From Teratosphaeria epicoccoides (Eukaryota > Ascomycota > Dothideomycetes > Mycosphaerellales > Teratosphaeriaceae): a DNA stretch of 64,000 bases. Positions 32,016 through 41,906 of this stretch are shown in pieces. Position 1 is the stretch's first letter; every line of letters begins with the position of its first letter. The translations under genes were made by a program, and so were the position numbers. Under the pieces are notes generated by a model that saw only the letters and a list, made by a program, of their open reading frames with translations, was not told where the DNA came from and did not search any database. Location: positions 1 through 64,000 of the forward strand of contig JADDMT010000029.1 of assembly GCA_021401465.1 (NCBI GenBank), given 5' to 3'.

Positions 32016-32900
32016 TTGCACTGCCGTAGCTATCATTTCCACGCTTGGGCTCATATAGCCCCACGGACTCCGACTACGACTGGCGATCGAAATGTTATAC
32101 GTCTGATGCAGCAGGTAATCAATAGCTTTAACCAAGGAAAAACAGCTGGAATTTTCACGGAGTCCAGCAGCATTGTCCTCGCTGCAATATACGAGGGTGA
32201 AGTAGCACTTCCAGACGCTGTCAATACCATCAAAAAGGTACTTAACAAGCTCCAACTGCCCATCAAATATGAGGAATATCGTGTGCGCGACGCTGATCAG
32301 GCGCGATCAACTGGGGAGACATCACTGGTCATCCATGGTCGGGAGAATCAGAAGCCACAGATATATGTCAACGACAAGCCCTTGTCAACACAGGGGGCTG
32401 CTGACACCGCTACTCAGCCGGCAGCTTCTGGGTCAACCCAGCGCGCGCAAGTCAAGGAGCAGACCCCATCTGCTGTCCAGCTAGCCAGAAACAGGCGCGA
32501 TCAATTAGTTGCACAAGGTTGGACGAAGGAGCAGGCTGCTGTAGAGCTCCACAGGAGGCTGGCGGAAGTGGAAAGCGTTAGTGCAAGCGATGCATACAGG
32601 CTGCTGATGCAGGATAACGCAACTAGAGATCAGCCAGCTGTCGTTGTGACTGCAAGATCAAGTGACGATGCAGCCCAAGGCGTAGGCAGCGGCGATAGCA
32701 CTGGGACAAGCTTATCAGTGCAAGCACAACAGATCCAAGCAGCTTATCGACGCCTGCAAGCCGAGGGTAAGGATCAAAGCACAATTCTTCAGCAGCTGAC
32801 CCAGACCTATCAGGCCAGCCAGCAATCTAATATGCCTTGGCAGGAGGCAGCAGGCCACGTTCAGCGCTTATTGTTCTGTGGCAGAAACAGAAAATCGTAG
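32016..32900 (+). CDS. Hypothetical Gln/Ala-rich protein with two helical repeats
   Basis: The open frame is 294 residues. The first 25-30 may not be coding, because ATATAG near 32058 could be a splice acceptor and a later Met (32101) also fits. Residues 30-90 read like a folded domain (INSFNQGK ... KKVLNKLQLPIKYEEYRV). Two similar helical units follow: one starting QLARNRRDQLVAQGWTKEQA and one starting IQAAYRRLQAEGKDQSTILQ. Both have the pattern R-x2-L-x-A-x-G, then a helix, then a Ser-rich turn and a final helix. The linkers are Ser/Thr/Gln-rich. No catalytic motif or known family is seen. Confidence 0.55.
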   Translation: MHCRSYHFHAWAHIAPRTPTTTGDRNVIRLMQQVINSFNQGKTAGIFTESSSIVLAAIYEGEVALPDAVNTIKKVLNKLQLPIKYEEYRVRDADQARSTGETSLVIHGRENQKPQIYVNDKPLSTQGAADTATQPAASGSTQRAQVKEQTPSAVQLARNRRDQLVAQGWTKEQAAVELHRRLAEVESVSASDAYRLLMQDNATRDQPAVVVTARSSDDAAQGVGSGDSTGTSLSVQAQQIQAAYRRLQAEGKDQSTILQQLTQTYQASQQSNMPWQEAAGHVQRLLFCGRNRKS

Positions 32901-33583
32901 CGGTAGTTAGTAACGGTCTTCTGTGTCCTTGTCGTAGGAGGCTTCGCGTTCAGCAAGCGAACACATATCGCTGCAGATATCGCTGCAGACTTATTGCTAC
33001 CGTGACAATGCCCTGCAATCTTAAGGGCCTTGCGAAGGTTGTTAACGGAGTAGTGGAAGGCATTAAGTAGGGCGACTTAGTGTAGTGGAAGGCGCCTAGA
33101 CAGATGATTAGTAGTTACCCTATTAACAAGGCGCTTTCTCTTCCTTATTGTAAGAATAGGGAGGTCGTCACTTTGGATGTGGCGTCTTCGGATTGCTGTC
33201 TTCTTTCTCCCTTTCCAGACATCATCGGTATGTAGAGGATTTGTGGATGTTCAGAGTGTCTGACAACCTTTGAAGTAGCCAGTGGGCATGCCTGTGCAGG
33301 GCGGCAATTTGGCCCTTTGGATATAAGGTAAGGAATTCTCTACGGGGCATGGTGTACCTATAGGATAATAGGTAGGATACTGAAAAGGAGGAAGGTGGAG
33401 ATAGCAAAGGCGAAGTTAGTCTATATAGAGTATAGCGTGTGACCAGGCGTAGTTGCAGGGGTACCATCCATTCTTGGAGGAGCCATGCGATGCTATTCTT
33501 AGTGGATTCCTGTTAGCGCTGCATATATGTGACCGTCTTCTGTCGCTCTACGTCGTGCTACAGCTTCTTCAACATCCTCTGCC
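32901..33583. other. Intergenic with short repeats, no gene
   Basis: It contains a short tandem repeat (ATATCGCTGCAG, near 32966-32989) and an AT-rich, partly RIP-like stretch at about 33310-33430. A motif like a tRNA D-arm near 33078 lacks the other arms. Probably old repeat remnants plus the promoter of the next gene. Confidence 0.4.
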
Positions 33584-34764
33584 ATGGACCCATTAAGTGA
33601 CTTCGACTTTGATTCTACGTACAACATCCCGGGCATTTTCGACTACAAGGAATTGCCACCTAAGCATATTCAGTTTCTCGCCAATCTTGAGCAAGCAACT
33701 GCAGACAACAACTTGTCTGCTGTAGAGAGATTATTCGACTCGCTTCGTAGCAGTCACGCACGCCCGGATATCTTGGTGAATACTCTCCACCTTTGTTCGC
33801 CTTCCGTCTTTGTCTCAAATACAGCATAGCTATGGCAACTACGTAAGCTTTGATTTAGACACCGCTAATCTTCTGTCGACTGATATCAGGCTAAGCCCGG
33901 AAGTGCGTTCCAGATAGCTGTCGAGAAACAGCATGAAGAGATCGTCCGCTACCTCTTGTCCAACGGCGTGCGAGTTCTATCGGCTCACGTTAAGAGCGCT
34001 ATTCTATCACGATCGAAGCCGATCATTCAGCTTCTACTAGAACACGGATGGCCTATAAATGCTCAGCTTGGATGGTCCGATCCGCCAGCACTCGCGTGAG
34101 AATGCCTACAAGAGTTGAAGGTAGCTGTTATGCACTCACACAGTGCACAGGTATGCCACAGACGACTTCGACTTGACGACTTGGCTGTTATCCCATGGTG
34201 CGGACCCAAATGCCTCCTGTGAATTGAATAAGACGCCTTTGTCAGCTGCTGTGCAATACAGCCCACCCGAGATCATCAAGCTGCTCTTTGCATATGGTGG
34301 GAACGTGAAACAGGGTAGGCAACTCTTTTTCGTGCAGTGCGCTGTATGATCCCACGAAAAGTTCTATCTTCGTATATCGAAAACGATATTAGTATGTCGC
34401 TAATCCCAATTGATTTTCAGGTCAACTTCTCCATTACGCTATCTGGCGTGAGCAGGCTGACCGCTTAGCTGTCGTCAAGTACATCTTGCAGCAAGGTGCC
34501 GAGGTGAATGTGATAATGTATCACGACCATCAGGAATCTTTCATCCAGCGCGAGCCATTCGGGATTGGCACTCCGCTACACGATGCAGCAGCAGTGGGAG
34601 ATCTCCAAGTTATCCAGTTGCTACTGGACTGCGGGGCCGACATTCTCACAAAGGACACGCGCGGGCGGCTCGCCTATGAAAGAGCCCAAGCAAAAGGCCA
34701 CACTACCGCAGCAAGGCTGTTGCACCCCTCTTCTCAAAATGGAAAGTCAGCCCTAGAGGAGTAA
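33584..34764 (+). CDS. Ankyrin-repeat protein, four or five exons
   Basis: Exons proposed: 33584-33775, 33890-34095, 34151-34314 and 34421-34764. Introns are GTGAAT..CAG, GTGAGA..CAG and GTAGGC..CAG, and the reading phase is kept at each junction. An 18-nt extra exon (33825-33842, donor GTAAGC after it) is a possible alternative inside the first intron. The protein has ankyrin repeats with typical pieces: EIVRYLLSNG, IIQLLLEHGW, TTWLLSHGADPN, EIIKLLFAYGG, HYAIW and TPLHDAAAVGDLQVIQLLLDCGAD. The end, KGHTTAARLL, is also typical. Ankyrin repeats bind proteins; the partner is unknown. No enzyme domain is attached. Confidence 0.75.
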
Positions 34765-35017
34765 AAAGTGGTCTGTACGACTAGAAGAGAGATCCTTTGA
34801 AGCCGCGAATGCTTCAACTATTCTACCACACTGACAGGGAACCTCCAGTGGTGCCTAGTCGACAAACCTTCGTTACAACAGAGAAGGTTCTCGAGCGGGA
34901 CCGAAAATAGGAGGTTGTCCTACTCGGGGCTTGACCCAGGGCAATTTTCCAGCCTCAATTTCCTGGCCCGGAAAGCCCGTCCTCTGGTCGCTCGAGATCT
35001 TGCAGTAGATGGCTTAG

Positions 35018-35491
35018 ATGCGACTTGGTCTGTACCTCTCCGCCGGCGTGAACAGTTCAAGTTTCGCTCTTTTATATTGTCTTCAATCTATCGCTAGCTT
35101 AGCGAAGGACATCCGTAGGCTGCTCCTAATTCACCTCTTTCCACGCGCTGACCCATTCGCGCGTCTTCTCGTTCCAGCCCTCGCTTCGAAGCATTTCGTA
35201 AAGGCACCGGACGCAGCATTTCTGACCGAGATGGCGACCCTCGTACGAATTCATCGCTTACAGGACCTGATATCGCTATCGTACCTCCATGATCGAGACA
35301 TAGTACGGGTTGAGAGGATGACCGATGACATGAAGGGCACATTAGCGGTTCGCAGCGGAGCAAATCTTGCTTTCACTGCGCAGTTTTTTGTTACGGAGTG
35401 GGGCTTCATAGAGTCAGAAAATGGACCAAAGATGGTGGCCTTGAAGGGCTGCGCAAAGCAAGAAAACGGCGGCCACTTGCGCACAGGTTAG
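35018..35491 (+). CDS. Hypothetical protein family, copy 2
   Basis: 157 residues from ATG 35018; a TAG lies directly upstream in frame. The C-terminal half matches the broken gene at 28991-29602, with the shared blocks DRD, E-x-MT, KGT-x-AV, FVTEWGF and ALKGC. This copy keeps Trp where the other has TAG. The N-terminal part (residues 1-60) does not match well, so an upstream intron or a wrong start is possible. Function unknown. It lies about 250 bp after the ankyrin gene on the same strand. Confidence 0.5.
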   Translation: MRLGLYLSAGVNSSSFALLYCLQSIASLAKDIRRLLLIHLFPRADPFARLLVPALASKHFVKAPDAAFLTEMATLVRIHRLQDLISLSYLHDRDIVRVERMTDDMKGTLAVRSGANLAFTAQFFVTEWGFIESENGPKMVALKGCAKQENGGHLRTG

Positions 35492-35770
35492 TTGTTTCGT
35501 ACAACCATGTCGTAATCCGGTACCACTTACCCCACTTATTGTCCTGATGGGCCCGTCACTGGCAGAACAGGAAGCAACGCGCACGCAGCAAAGCCCCTCA
35601 CGGAAGGAGTCACCACTGTTTCTTACCTGCTTCAATTCAAGGTTTTGACGTGCATCAACCATTCTATTGTAGCCATAAAAGGGATAGCCATCTGCAGAAG
35701 CAACATGGCATGGTACAGAGTCAGTATCGTAGCAAACAACGTGGCAGTGCGAGAGCGAGTTTACGTTCTC

Positions 35771-36470
35771 TCACTTGTCTTGCGGAACTCCTCTGTCTAA
35801 CAACATACCAATAATTCGAGCATCTTCAGCATTGCGAAGATTCTCACGACACCAGCCCAAGTCCAGATTCTTCTGTGCGAACAACAGGTCTGCCCAATGT
35901 AAATACACAATTTCATGCTCGGGACTACCTGCTATGGCGGCTAAGTGAACCCATGTCATTGCAAAGGTAGAAAGCGATGGCCAGTTGATTTGCTGGAGAG
36001 GACCAGTCGAAGAGATGCGGCTCGTGGCAGGCTCGTTATCCATCGTGATCTCTGCAAACTTGATCTCTGGACTTGTATCTTTTATAATATGGAGCTGCAG
36101 GTGTGGAAAGGTTTCGAGCCGAAATACTGCAGCCCCATGCTTGTAAGGATGGTAGAAGTCCGCGCCGTCTTCGAATATGCGGGTATACCGCGTTGTATGA
36201 CCTTCCAGAGCATCGATTGCGGCTGCCCACGATTGGTATGGAACACAAAGCTCAATGCTCTGACAGTTCGAACAGCATCTGAAGGAACGCAGGAGACAAT
36301 TCAATCAGACACTCGCTGGCTTGGCGATGAAGCGATATTCGCATCTCGAGGCTGCGTTCGCGAGGATTGGCATCGATGTCGAGAAGTGCAAAAGTTTGAC
36401 AGAGAATGCCGATGTCCAGAGGCTCCCGGTGATGTTGAATAGGGTTCAGAATGACTTGCTTTTCGGTCTG
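35771..36470 (-). pseudogene. Hypothetical gene in two frames, possibly broken
   Basis: On the - strand one frame (about 36470-36255) reads TEKQVILNPIQHHREPLDIG, then ALLDIDANPRE and a helical tail. Another (36304-35771) reads VPYQSWAAAIDALEGHT, FEDGADFYHP and a WVHLAAIAGS to GMLLDRGVPQ end, resembling a degenerate ankyrin tail. The two frames are offset by one base near 36255-36290. No ATG starts the second frame, and no convincing intron joins them. A frameshifted gene is my best reading; an unusual intron is the alternative. Confidence 0.42.
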
Positions 36471-36505
36471 TGATTAGCGAATCTCGAACCGGTGGCAGGT
36501 TGAAC

Positions 36506-37390
36506 TCAGATCGATAGAGTAGCAGCAGGGTCAAATTGGCGAAGCATCGTTAGTCTTTGCCAGAACGTCAGTTGCGTCCTTTCATGACACCTCTGGTTGC
36601 TAGTTACTATGATCCCAGCTCGGCGGAAACAAGCATTCCAATGGGTATGCCCGAATAACCAATAGGTAATTTGTCTATGAAGTCCCTCTCTTTTGATTGC
36701 CTCTATTGTATCACTACTCCAGCATTCGCCATTTGTTTTCCACTCATGCTCAAAGGACGTTAGACTTTGGCTTGCGTAAGGCTTCCAACACTCAGATTTG
36801 CTGGTGTGACACCACGGCGCAAAATGGATCGTCCGCATTAAGTGCTTTGGATGCGACGTCTTTCCGAAGGTTGGTGAAGAGTGAGTAACAATGACGGCTC
36901 TCTTCTGGGGCTCTGCAATTGCAATTTCTTTCAAGGAGCTTTGGAGCCACTGCAGATCTTTCGCATATTCGTGGTTGTGTCGAGCAACAGACCAGCCCTG
37001 AATTCCTGAGAAATCTCTTGAGAGTCGTGTGCACCGAGGACTTATATGGGAGTATAAGGTGCAGCCGAGGAGGATCGTATCTGTTCCAGGCAATGCGCAC
37101 TTCTTGCGATTCAGGATTATGAGTTTTCCACTGGCGTCTCCGTCCAAACAGAGTCGTTCAGCCAAGGCCAATCCATCTTCGTGGGAGCATCCGTAGAATT
37201 CGTGATTTCCAAGAACAAGGAAGACTCGCTCAAACACGGCACATTGCTTGAATATGAAATCACCGTACTTTGGTATATCGGAAAGACGACCAACGTCTCC
37301 TCCAACGACCAAGAACGGAGCACTTCTTACTATTCGGAAGTCGTAGCCACAAGTTTCAAGGTGCAGGTCAGACATGTATTGTAGAAGCAT
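36506..37390 (-). CDS. Calcineurin-like metallophosphoesterase
   Basis: 294 residues from the inner Met at 37390 (MLLQYMSDLHLE), the usual start for this family. The frame is also open upstream to 37609, which would add 73 residues of doubtful value. The metal-binding motifs are in order: SDLHLE (D-x-H), GGDVG (GD), LGNHEFYG (GNHE), IVTHSSPT (H) and FGHTHWN (GHTH). This is the two-metal hydrolase fold that cleaves phosphomono- or diesters. The substrate cannot be told from sequence. No signal peptide with the inner start, so a cytosolic enzyme is likely. It is the best-conserved gene of the island. Confidence 0.82.
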   Translation of the reverse strand: MLLQYMSDLHLETCGYDFRIVRSAPFLVVGGDVGRLSDIPKYGDFIFKQCAVFERVFLVLGNHEFYGCSHEDGLALAERLCLDGDASGKLIILNRKKCALPGTDTILLGCTLYSHISPRCTRLSRDFSGIQGWSVARHNHEYAKDLQWLQSSLKEIAIAEPQKRAVIVTHSSPTFGKTSHPKHLMRTIHFAPWCHTSKSECWKPYASQSLTSFEHEWKTNGECWSSDTIEAIKREGLHRQITYWLFGHTHWNACFRRAGIIVTSNQRCHERTQLTFWQRLTMLRQFDPAATLSI

Positions 37391-37609
37391 GGCGCTGCCT
37401 TGCGAAGTCTCTAGTCGTCGATAGTCTCGAATGTGAACGCGATCTTGGGTGGCGGCGGTGCCGTTTTCCACCGAGGATTTGGTGAAGGACGCGCGAGGAA
37501 GACCGAAACGACATGCTGTTTTTTTGTAGACGTAGTGGCGTGGCGCCGAGCTGGAAATAGCATTGCAGCCGCGGGGGTAAACCAGGATCTTAGCGGACCT
37601 ACCGCACAT

Positions 37610-38027
37610 TCAACAAGCCTTGACATTATGGCATCGATAGGTCCCCGATCTACGGCAAAGGATGTGAAAGAGGCTACAGGATTCGATGAGGTCCAGTGGA
37701 GATACTTCCAGGTGCGAGGGAAAACGCGCCTACTCACATTCGGCTGCAAGGTAACATAAAGTAGGTTGTGACGCGCGACTTCATTCTTCACATCCTCAAG
37801 GATCCTAGTGCTAGCAAAGACACGAACAACGCGGAATTCTTAGTAGGTCAACTAAATAGCTACATCTTAAGAGGTAGTAGTAGTCTGACAGTTAATTATG
37901 ACAGGAGGACTACAAAGAGCTAGTAATAGTATTAAAGGCATAGTAACCTAGACTAGCATCATAGGATAAAGTTTAGCCTAAGGAGTCAAGAAGAGCACTT
38001 AAGATTATTAATTTGCAACTTGTCTGT
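37610..38027. other. Edge of the gene island into RIP-degraded DNA
   Basis: Composition is normal up to about 37800 and then becomes TA-rich and CA-poor. Overlapping frames at 37411-37791 on both strands have no motifs. A - strand stretch there is Pro-rich, and its frame is not that of the phosphoesterase. Confidence 0.4.
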
Positions 38028-38312
38028 TAAGACATACAGGCAATTTTAGCAGAAGTCTTATACTAGCGCATGCTTATAACATTTAGATACAAGAAAAAGC
38101 TAGGGAAGTTACAGGCAGATAAAGAAGGCAAGTAGTACCTATACTACATGTTTAACTTAGTCTAACTTGCTAACATAAGAAGGGCTAATGTCATTAAATA
38201 AAGAGAGACAGTTACTATTAATCTAGACTATACTAGATACTTAGCCTAAAGGATAAAGCGTAGATGTATTAGTTCATTAGAACTAATGTACTTGCTTCTA
38301 TACTAGTAACAT
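38028..38312 (+). pseudogene. RIP-degraded coding remnant, family unknown
   Basis: In the frame with ATG 38070 the reading is coding-like: ITFRYKKKLGKLQADKEGK, then MFNLV, LANIRRANVIK, TINLDYTRYLA and RIKRRC. Stops are only TAG and TAA at plausible Gln or Trp positions. It is basic and helical. It faces the kinase remnant. I do not recognise it. Confidence 0.3.
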
Positions 38313-38384
38313 ATAGTAAGAGTAATTAGATAGTCTTTAGGGAGACATAGTAGTTATAAACTACTATTATAGCTCATATAACTA

Positions 38385-39078
38385 TCAGACTTGCCTTTAA
38401 GGCCGCAAGGCCTTTCGCTTAGTACCTGATTACAATTAGTTAGATGCCTTAGATGCCTCATTATATTGTTCAAGTAGAAACAGGTGTAGCAGAGTATCCT
38501 GTACTATAATCCTCTTCTACAGGTTAGTCTCTAGCATTAAGTATAGCAAGTATTCTGCACTATTATAGGCATATTCCTTTAAGTGATCTTAAAAGTAGTA
38601 GAATAAGCTTTAGACATCTTTAACATCTTCTACCTAAGGTGCCTAACTATCTAGGAATGTATGTAGGTTACGCTATAGATTACAAAACTCATGACTATTC
38701 TATATAGCTAGATAGTAAGCTATAAAGCTAACTTTTATTAATAGCATTTTAACACTAACATAAGCAGCTGCCTACATATTAGCTAGTTTGCTGTAAGTTA
38801 ATAATGCTTCTCGCTTGGGTGCTAAGTAACCTACTATGCCTCCTCTACTAGGTATACAGGGTAGCCTACTCCTTAGACAATGCTAGATTAAAGTAGTATT
38901 AACTAGTACTAGGCAAAGCAGACGTCTAGTTTAGACATAGATATTCTTTAGCTTAATGTCATTATGAATCCTCTATATTACGTAGAGATCTCGAATAGCT
39001 AGAAGCAATTATGTGAAGAGAATTTGCCGCTCTAGGTCTATGTAATCTTCTTTCTCTATTAGCATACTAAGACTTTAT
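38385..39078 (-). pseudogene. RIP-degraded protein kinase, C-lobe only
   Basis: 231 codons end at TGA 38385-38387, cut at the right by the LTR of A copy 3. The frame shows the catalytic loop as RIHNDIKLKNI (His, Asp, Lys and Asn in the canonical spacing; Arg of HRD is Asn). An activation segment ends GYLAP then K (Glu of APE changed to Lys). Then comes the Ser-Lys-Leu-Ala-Asn-Met-stop(Trp) helix seen as D-x-W in kinases, and the end of the C-lobe. DFG appears as Val-Asn-Thr, where Asn is a RIP change from Asp. The N-lobe with the P-loop and VAIK Lys is missing. Stops are TAG or TAA. It could be a host gene duplicated and then RIP-mutated, or a gene carried by a larger mobile element. Confidence 0.62.
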
Positions 39079-39123
39079 TAATATAGATATATATGCTATA
39101 TAATATGAAAATATCTCGTAGTG
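39079..39123 (-). repeat. Extra 45-bp copy of the element A LTR end
   Basis: The first 45 bp of the LTR (TAATATAG to TCGTAGTG) occur once here and again at 39124, in tandem. No other A copy has this. It suggests a second LTR terminus left by a nested insertion or unequal recombination. Confidence 0.75.
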
Positions 39124-39485
39124 TAATATAGATGTATATATGCTATATGATATAGAAATATCTCGCAGTATAACAGAGTAATCCGACCTTTTAGTAGGTA
39201 CAAGATAGCGCTGCTTTCTGCTTATCGCAGAGGTAGCGCTAAGGGTGCTTATAACCCCTGACACTCCTTAATTAGGGAAAGCATGTCCGAGCCTAACCCC
39301 GCAGGGGTACCGTAGGGTTAGTGACATAGGGGCGTCCTACATTAACAACTAATCCCTCTTAGATAACATACAAGCTAACGTATGTACGAAGGACCCCCTT
39401 GCTATATGTAGCAGGGTCACTACATGCTAAGGGCGGGTATTAGAACCTATGCGGTTCTAATAGCCCCCTAGTATCAACCGTATTA
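39124..39485 (-). repeat. Element A copy 3, 3' LTR
   Basis: 362 bp, ends CGTATTA. Two bases longer than the other LTRs because of an extra TA near 39139. Confidence 0.92.
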
Positions 39486-40120
39486 CTGCCTCTCCTCCTA
39501 TGAGGATGTCCCTAGCCTTACTAAGTAATACATGCGGAACATATAGGGTATAGGATATAGCACGCTTATACTACGCAAGGGTAAATAGGTAGATAGCCTA
39601 TATAACATATGTTATACACATACCTTAACACCTTCGTAGTAAGTACAGGGCAGAGGCTACTAACTCGGGCGGGTTTTAACCTGTTACATGTTAGGCAGCT
39701 TCGTAACACCTTCGCTTTACATATAGATCGAGATATTAGGACACTACAAGCACGTACTTCAGTTAATCCTTGAAATTATAGGGCAAGCATGCGCGCTAGC
39801 CTTACTAAGTAGCTTAGCTGTCCCTATTTAGTCATGACTATGAAGAACGTGTCGTAGAACCTTAGGGTAGTAGGAAAGTACACGGACGCTCTACGCGCGC
39901 CGCTTGAAACAGTAGGAGCGCGCTCCTAGCGCGGGCCTCGCCACATTTTCATGCTAGTAGGCTAGCATGAGTGTAGTCATCGCACATGCGTAACAGCCGC
40001 GTTATCTATTATTGCATCATTCGGTCCCCTTGTAAGTTAACTAAAGGCAGGTACTCTGCGCATGTAGTTCGAGTTACTAGCTTAACGGTTGCGGTAGGCA
40101 ACAGGGGGGCTGTTAGAGGG

Positions 40121-40127
40121 TATAAAA
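40121..40127 (+). promoter_or_regulatory. TATA box of the antisense gene, copy 3
   Basis: TATAAAA in the conserved block, 157 nt before the former start codon. Confidence 0.55.
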
Positions 40128-40283
40128 ACCTCGTCGCTTTCCTAAACTTCCTGTTCTAAGACACTAACATTAACCTCCGCTCCTATTTCGCTTAGCTTGC
40201 GCCTCGCTATGTCTGCGGGTCTGTACTAGAGCTTCTTCTTCTTTAATCAATCAATTAAGATCAATTAACCTGTCTTAGCTATA

Positions 40284-41766
40284 ATAGCTTATATGCTGCA
40301 GACTAAGTTCGACGCTACTCGCTCTACCCGCGATTGTCGCTCGTGTCGACGATACCTCGACAACCTTAGTAGCTAAGCTACACACATCTCTCCTCTACGT
40401 GTTAGTAAGGCGTCCCCTACCCGCGAGGTATACGTGACTTGTACTAACCGAAGCGTAGCTAAGATCTACGTCAGCAGATTTGATGAGAGTAGTGTCTACT
40501 ACAATTATGTCAACTATAATAGCAAGCATCAAAAATGCTAAGACCTACCTGAAGAGGTATATAGCGAGTACAACTAGCTCTGCTATAACATCGATGACTT
40601 CTAGAGTACGCGCGACAAGGGGATTGCTAAAGGTACTCTGACTATGAACAGGCTACAGGCTAAGTACTGCAAGGTACTCGCCTACCTGCTTGGCGCCCTC
40701 TTGTGCTTTACCGCGACTACTAACTGTTCTTATAGCAGTGTTCGCTTCGACTCTCTACTAACAGGCGAAAACGTTTGTCTAGGTCTAATTGCAGACTTAG
40801 TCTAGAAGATCTTAAAGGTGCTAACTGCTAGGGTTAAGACCTTCGCCATAGTACGCATATAGTGCGGGTACCCTCTAAGTATAAATGCTAACTTTCTCTA
40901 CTAGGCTAACGTTAGCGTCGAGAAATATCCGACTAGCTGTTAGCGTTAGCAACTCGGGGCCCTTGCCTCTATTAACAATGACTTTAAGACGCGGATAATC
41001 CGCAAGAAGGTCATCAAGCAATTTACCGCTCCCGCCGCTAAGGCTACGCCCTAGCGCCATACTAAGAGACAGCCTGCCTCTAAGCTAGTCCTAAGTTACT
41101 TACTCGAATCCTGTCGCGTACGTATAGCTAACACATTGTAGCGCCGCCGCCTACGCCGCCTCGACGCTACTATCTAAGAAGAAGAAGAAGGCTAGGGCCG
41201 AAATTAAGGTTAGCGACAAGGAAGCCGAACCTTCCCTGCTTGCGACCCGCACTATGTCTGTCAAGACGCTAAGGCACAAGCCTCTAGGCTAGATCTTTAA
41301 GGATGAGGAGGATGACGACGTCTAGGATACCTTCGGTCCTAACGTGATCCCTTCGCGCTATAGTGTCACTGTACTAGTTACGCCTAAGGGGGACACTAAG
41401 TCCGATAATGTGGTTAACACTCATGTCAAGAAGCGCAAGATGATCTCAAGGGCTAAGCGCGACAGCCGCAAGCGCGCTCGAGTCTCTTCGCCTTCTGATG
41501 CTAAGGATAAGGTAGTCCTCGCAACTAGGCGTAGTAAGGATGTCGCTAGTTCTCTAGCTACTATAGGCTCTAAAGACGAGCTCCCTCGTAACCTACTAAA
41601 GAAGAAGATGCTAGCCTCTCTTCGTGGCGTTACTACCCCTGTCACTTATAGTCACTTCAGGGTGTTTAGTAGACCCCGTATAGGTAGGTAGTCCCTAGCG
41701 GACCGTAACAAGAAAGACTCTCCTGCTTCGGGTTCAGTTAGGAAGCCCCTAACTAGTAGTTACTAA
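40284..41766 (+). pseudogene. Element A copy 3 antisense accessory gene, start lost and 14 bp deleted
   Basis: Same gene as at 5713 and 18608. The ATG is ATA (40284-40286), a RIP-type change. A 14-bp deletion between CTAAG repeats near 41093 shifts the frame. The basic C-terminal part remains open (41344-41691). Several Cys codons have become TAC or CGC. Confidence 0.72.
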
Positions 41767-41906
41767 GCATTAGCTACGAAGCTAATCCGAGCATGTCTCT
41801 TGTTCTCCTTAGGTTTATTCTAGGTGTGCCTTTAGGCATCAATAATGTATAAGTAGGGCGTTTGCTTCTTGTTATTACTCTGCGCGTTATACGCTACATA
41901 CACGTG

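Noticed and set aside
33070..33140. tRNA-like stretch (AGTGTAGTGG)
   Set aside because: Only a D-arm-like piece; no T-arm and no matching acceptor stem.
37411..37791. Pro-rich - strand frame of 126 residues upstream of the phosphoesterase
   Set aside because: Frame differs from the phosphoesterase, no splice pair joins them, and it overlaps an equally long + strand frame.
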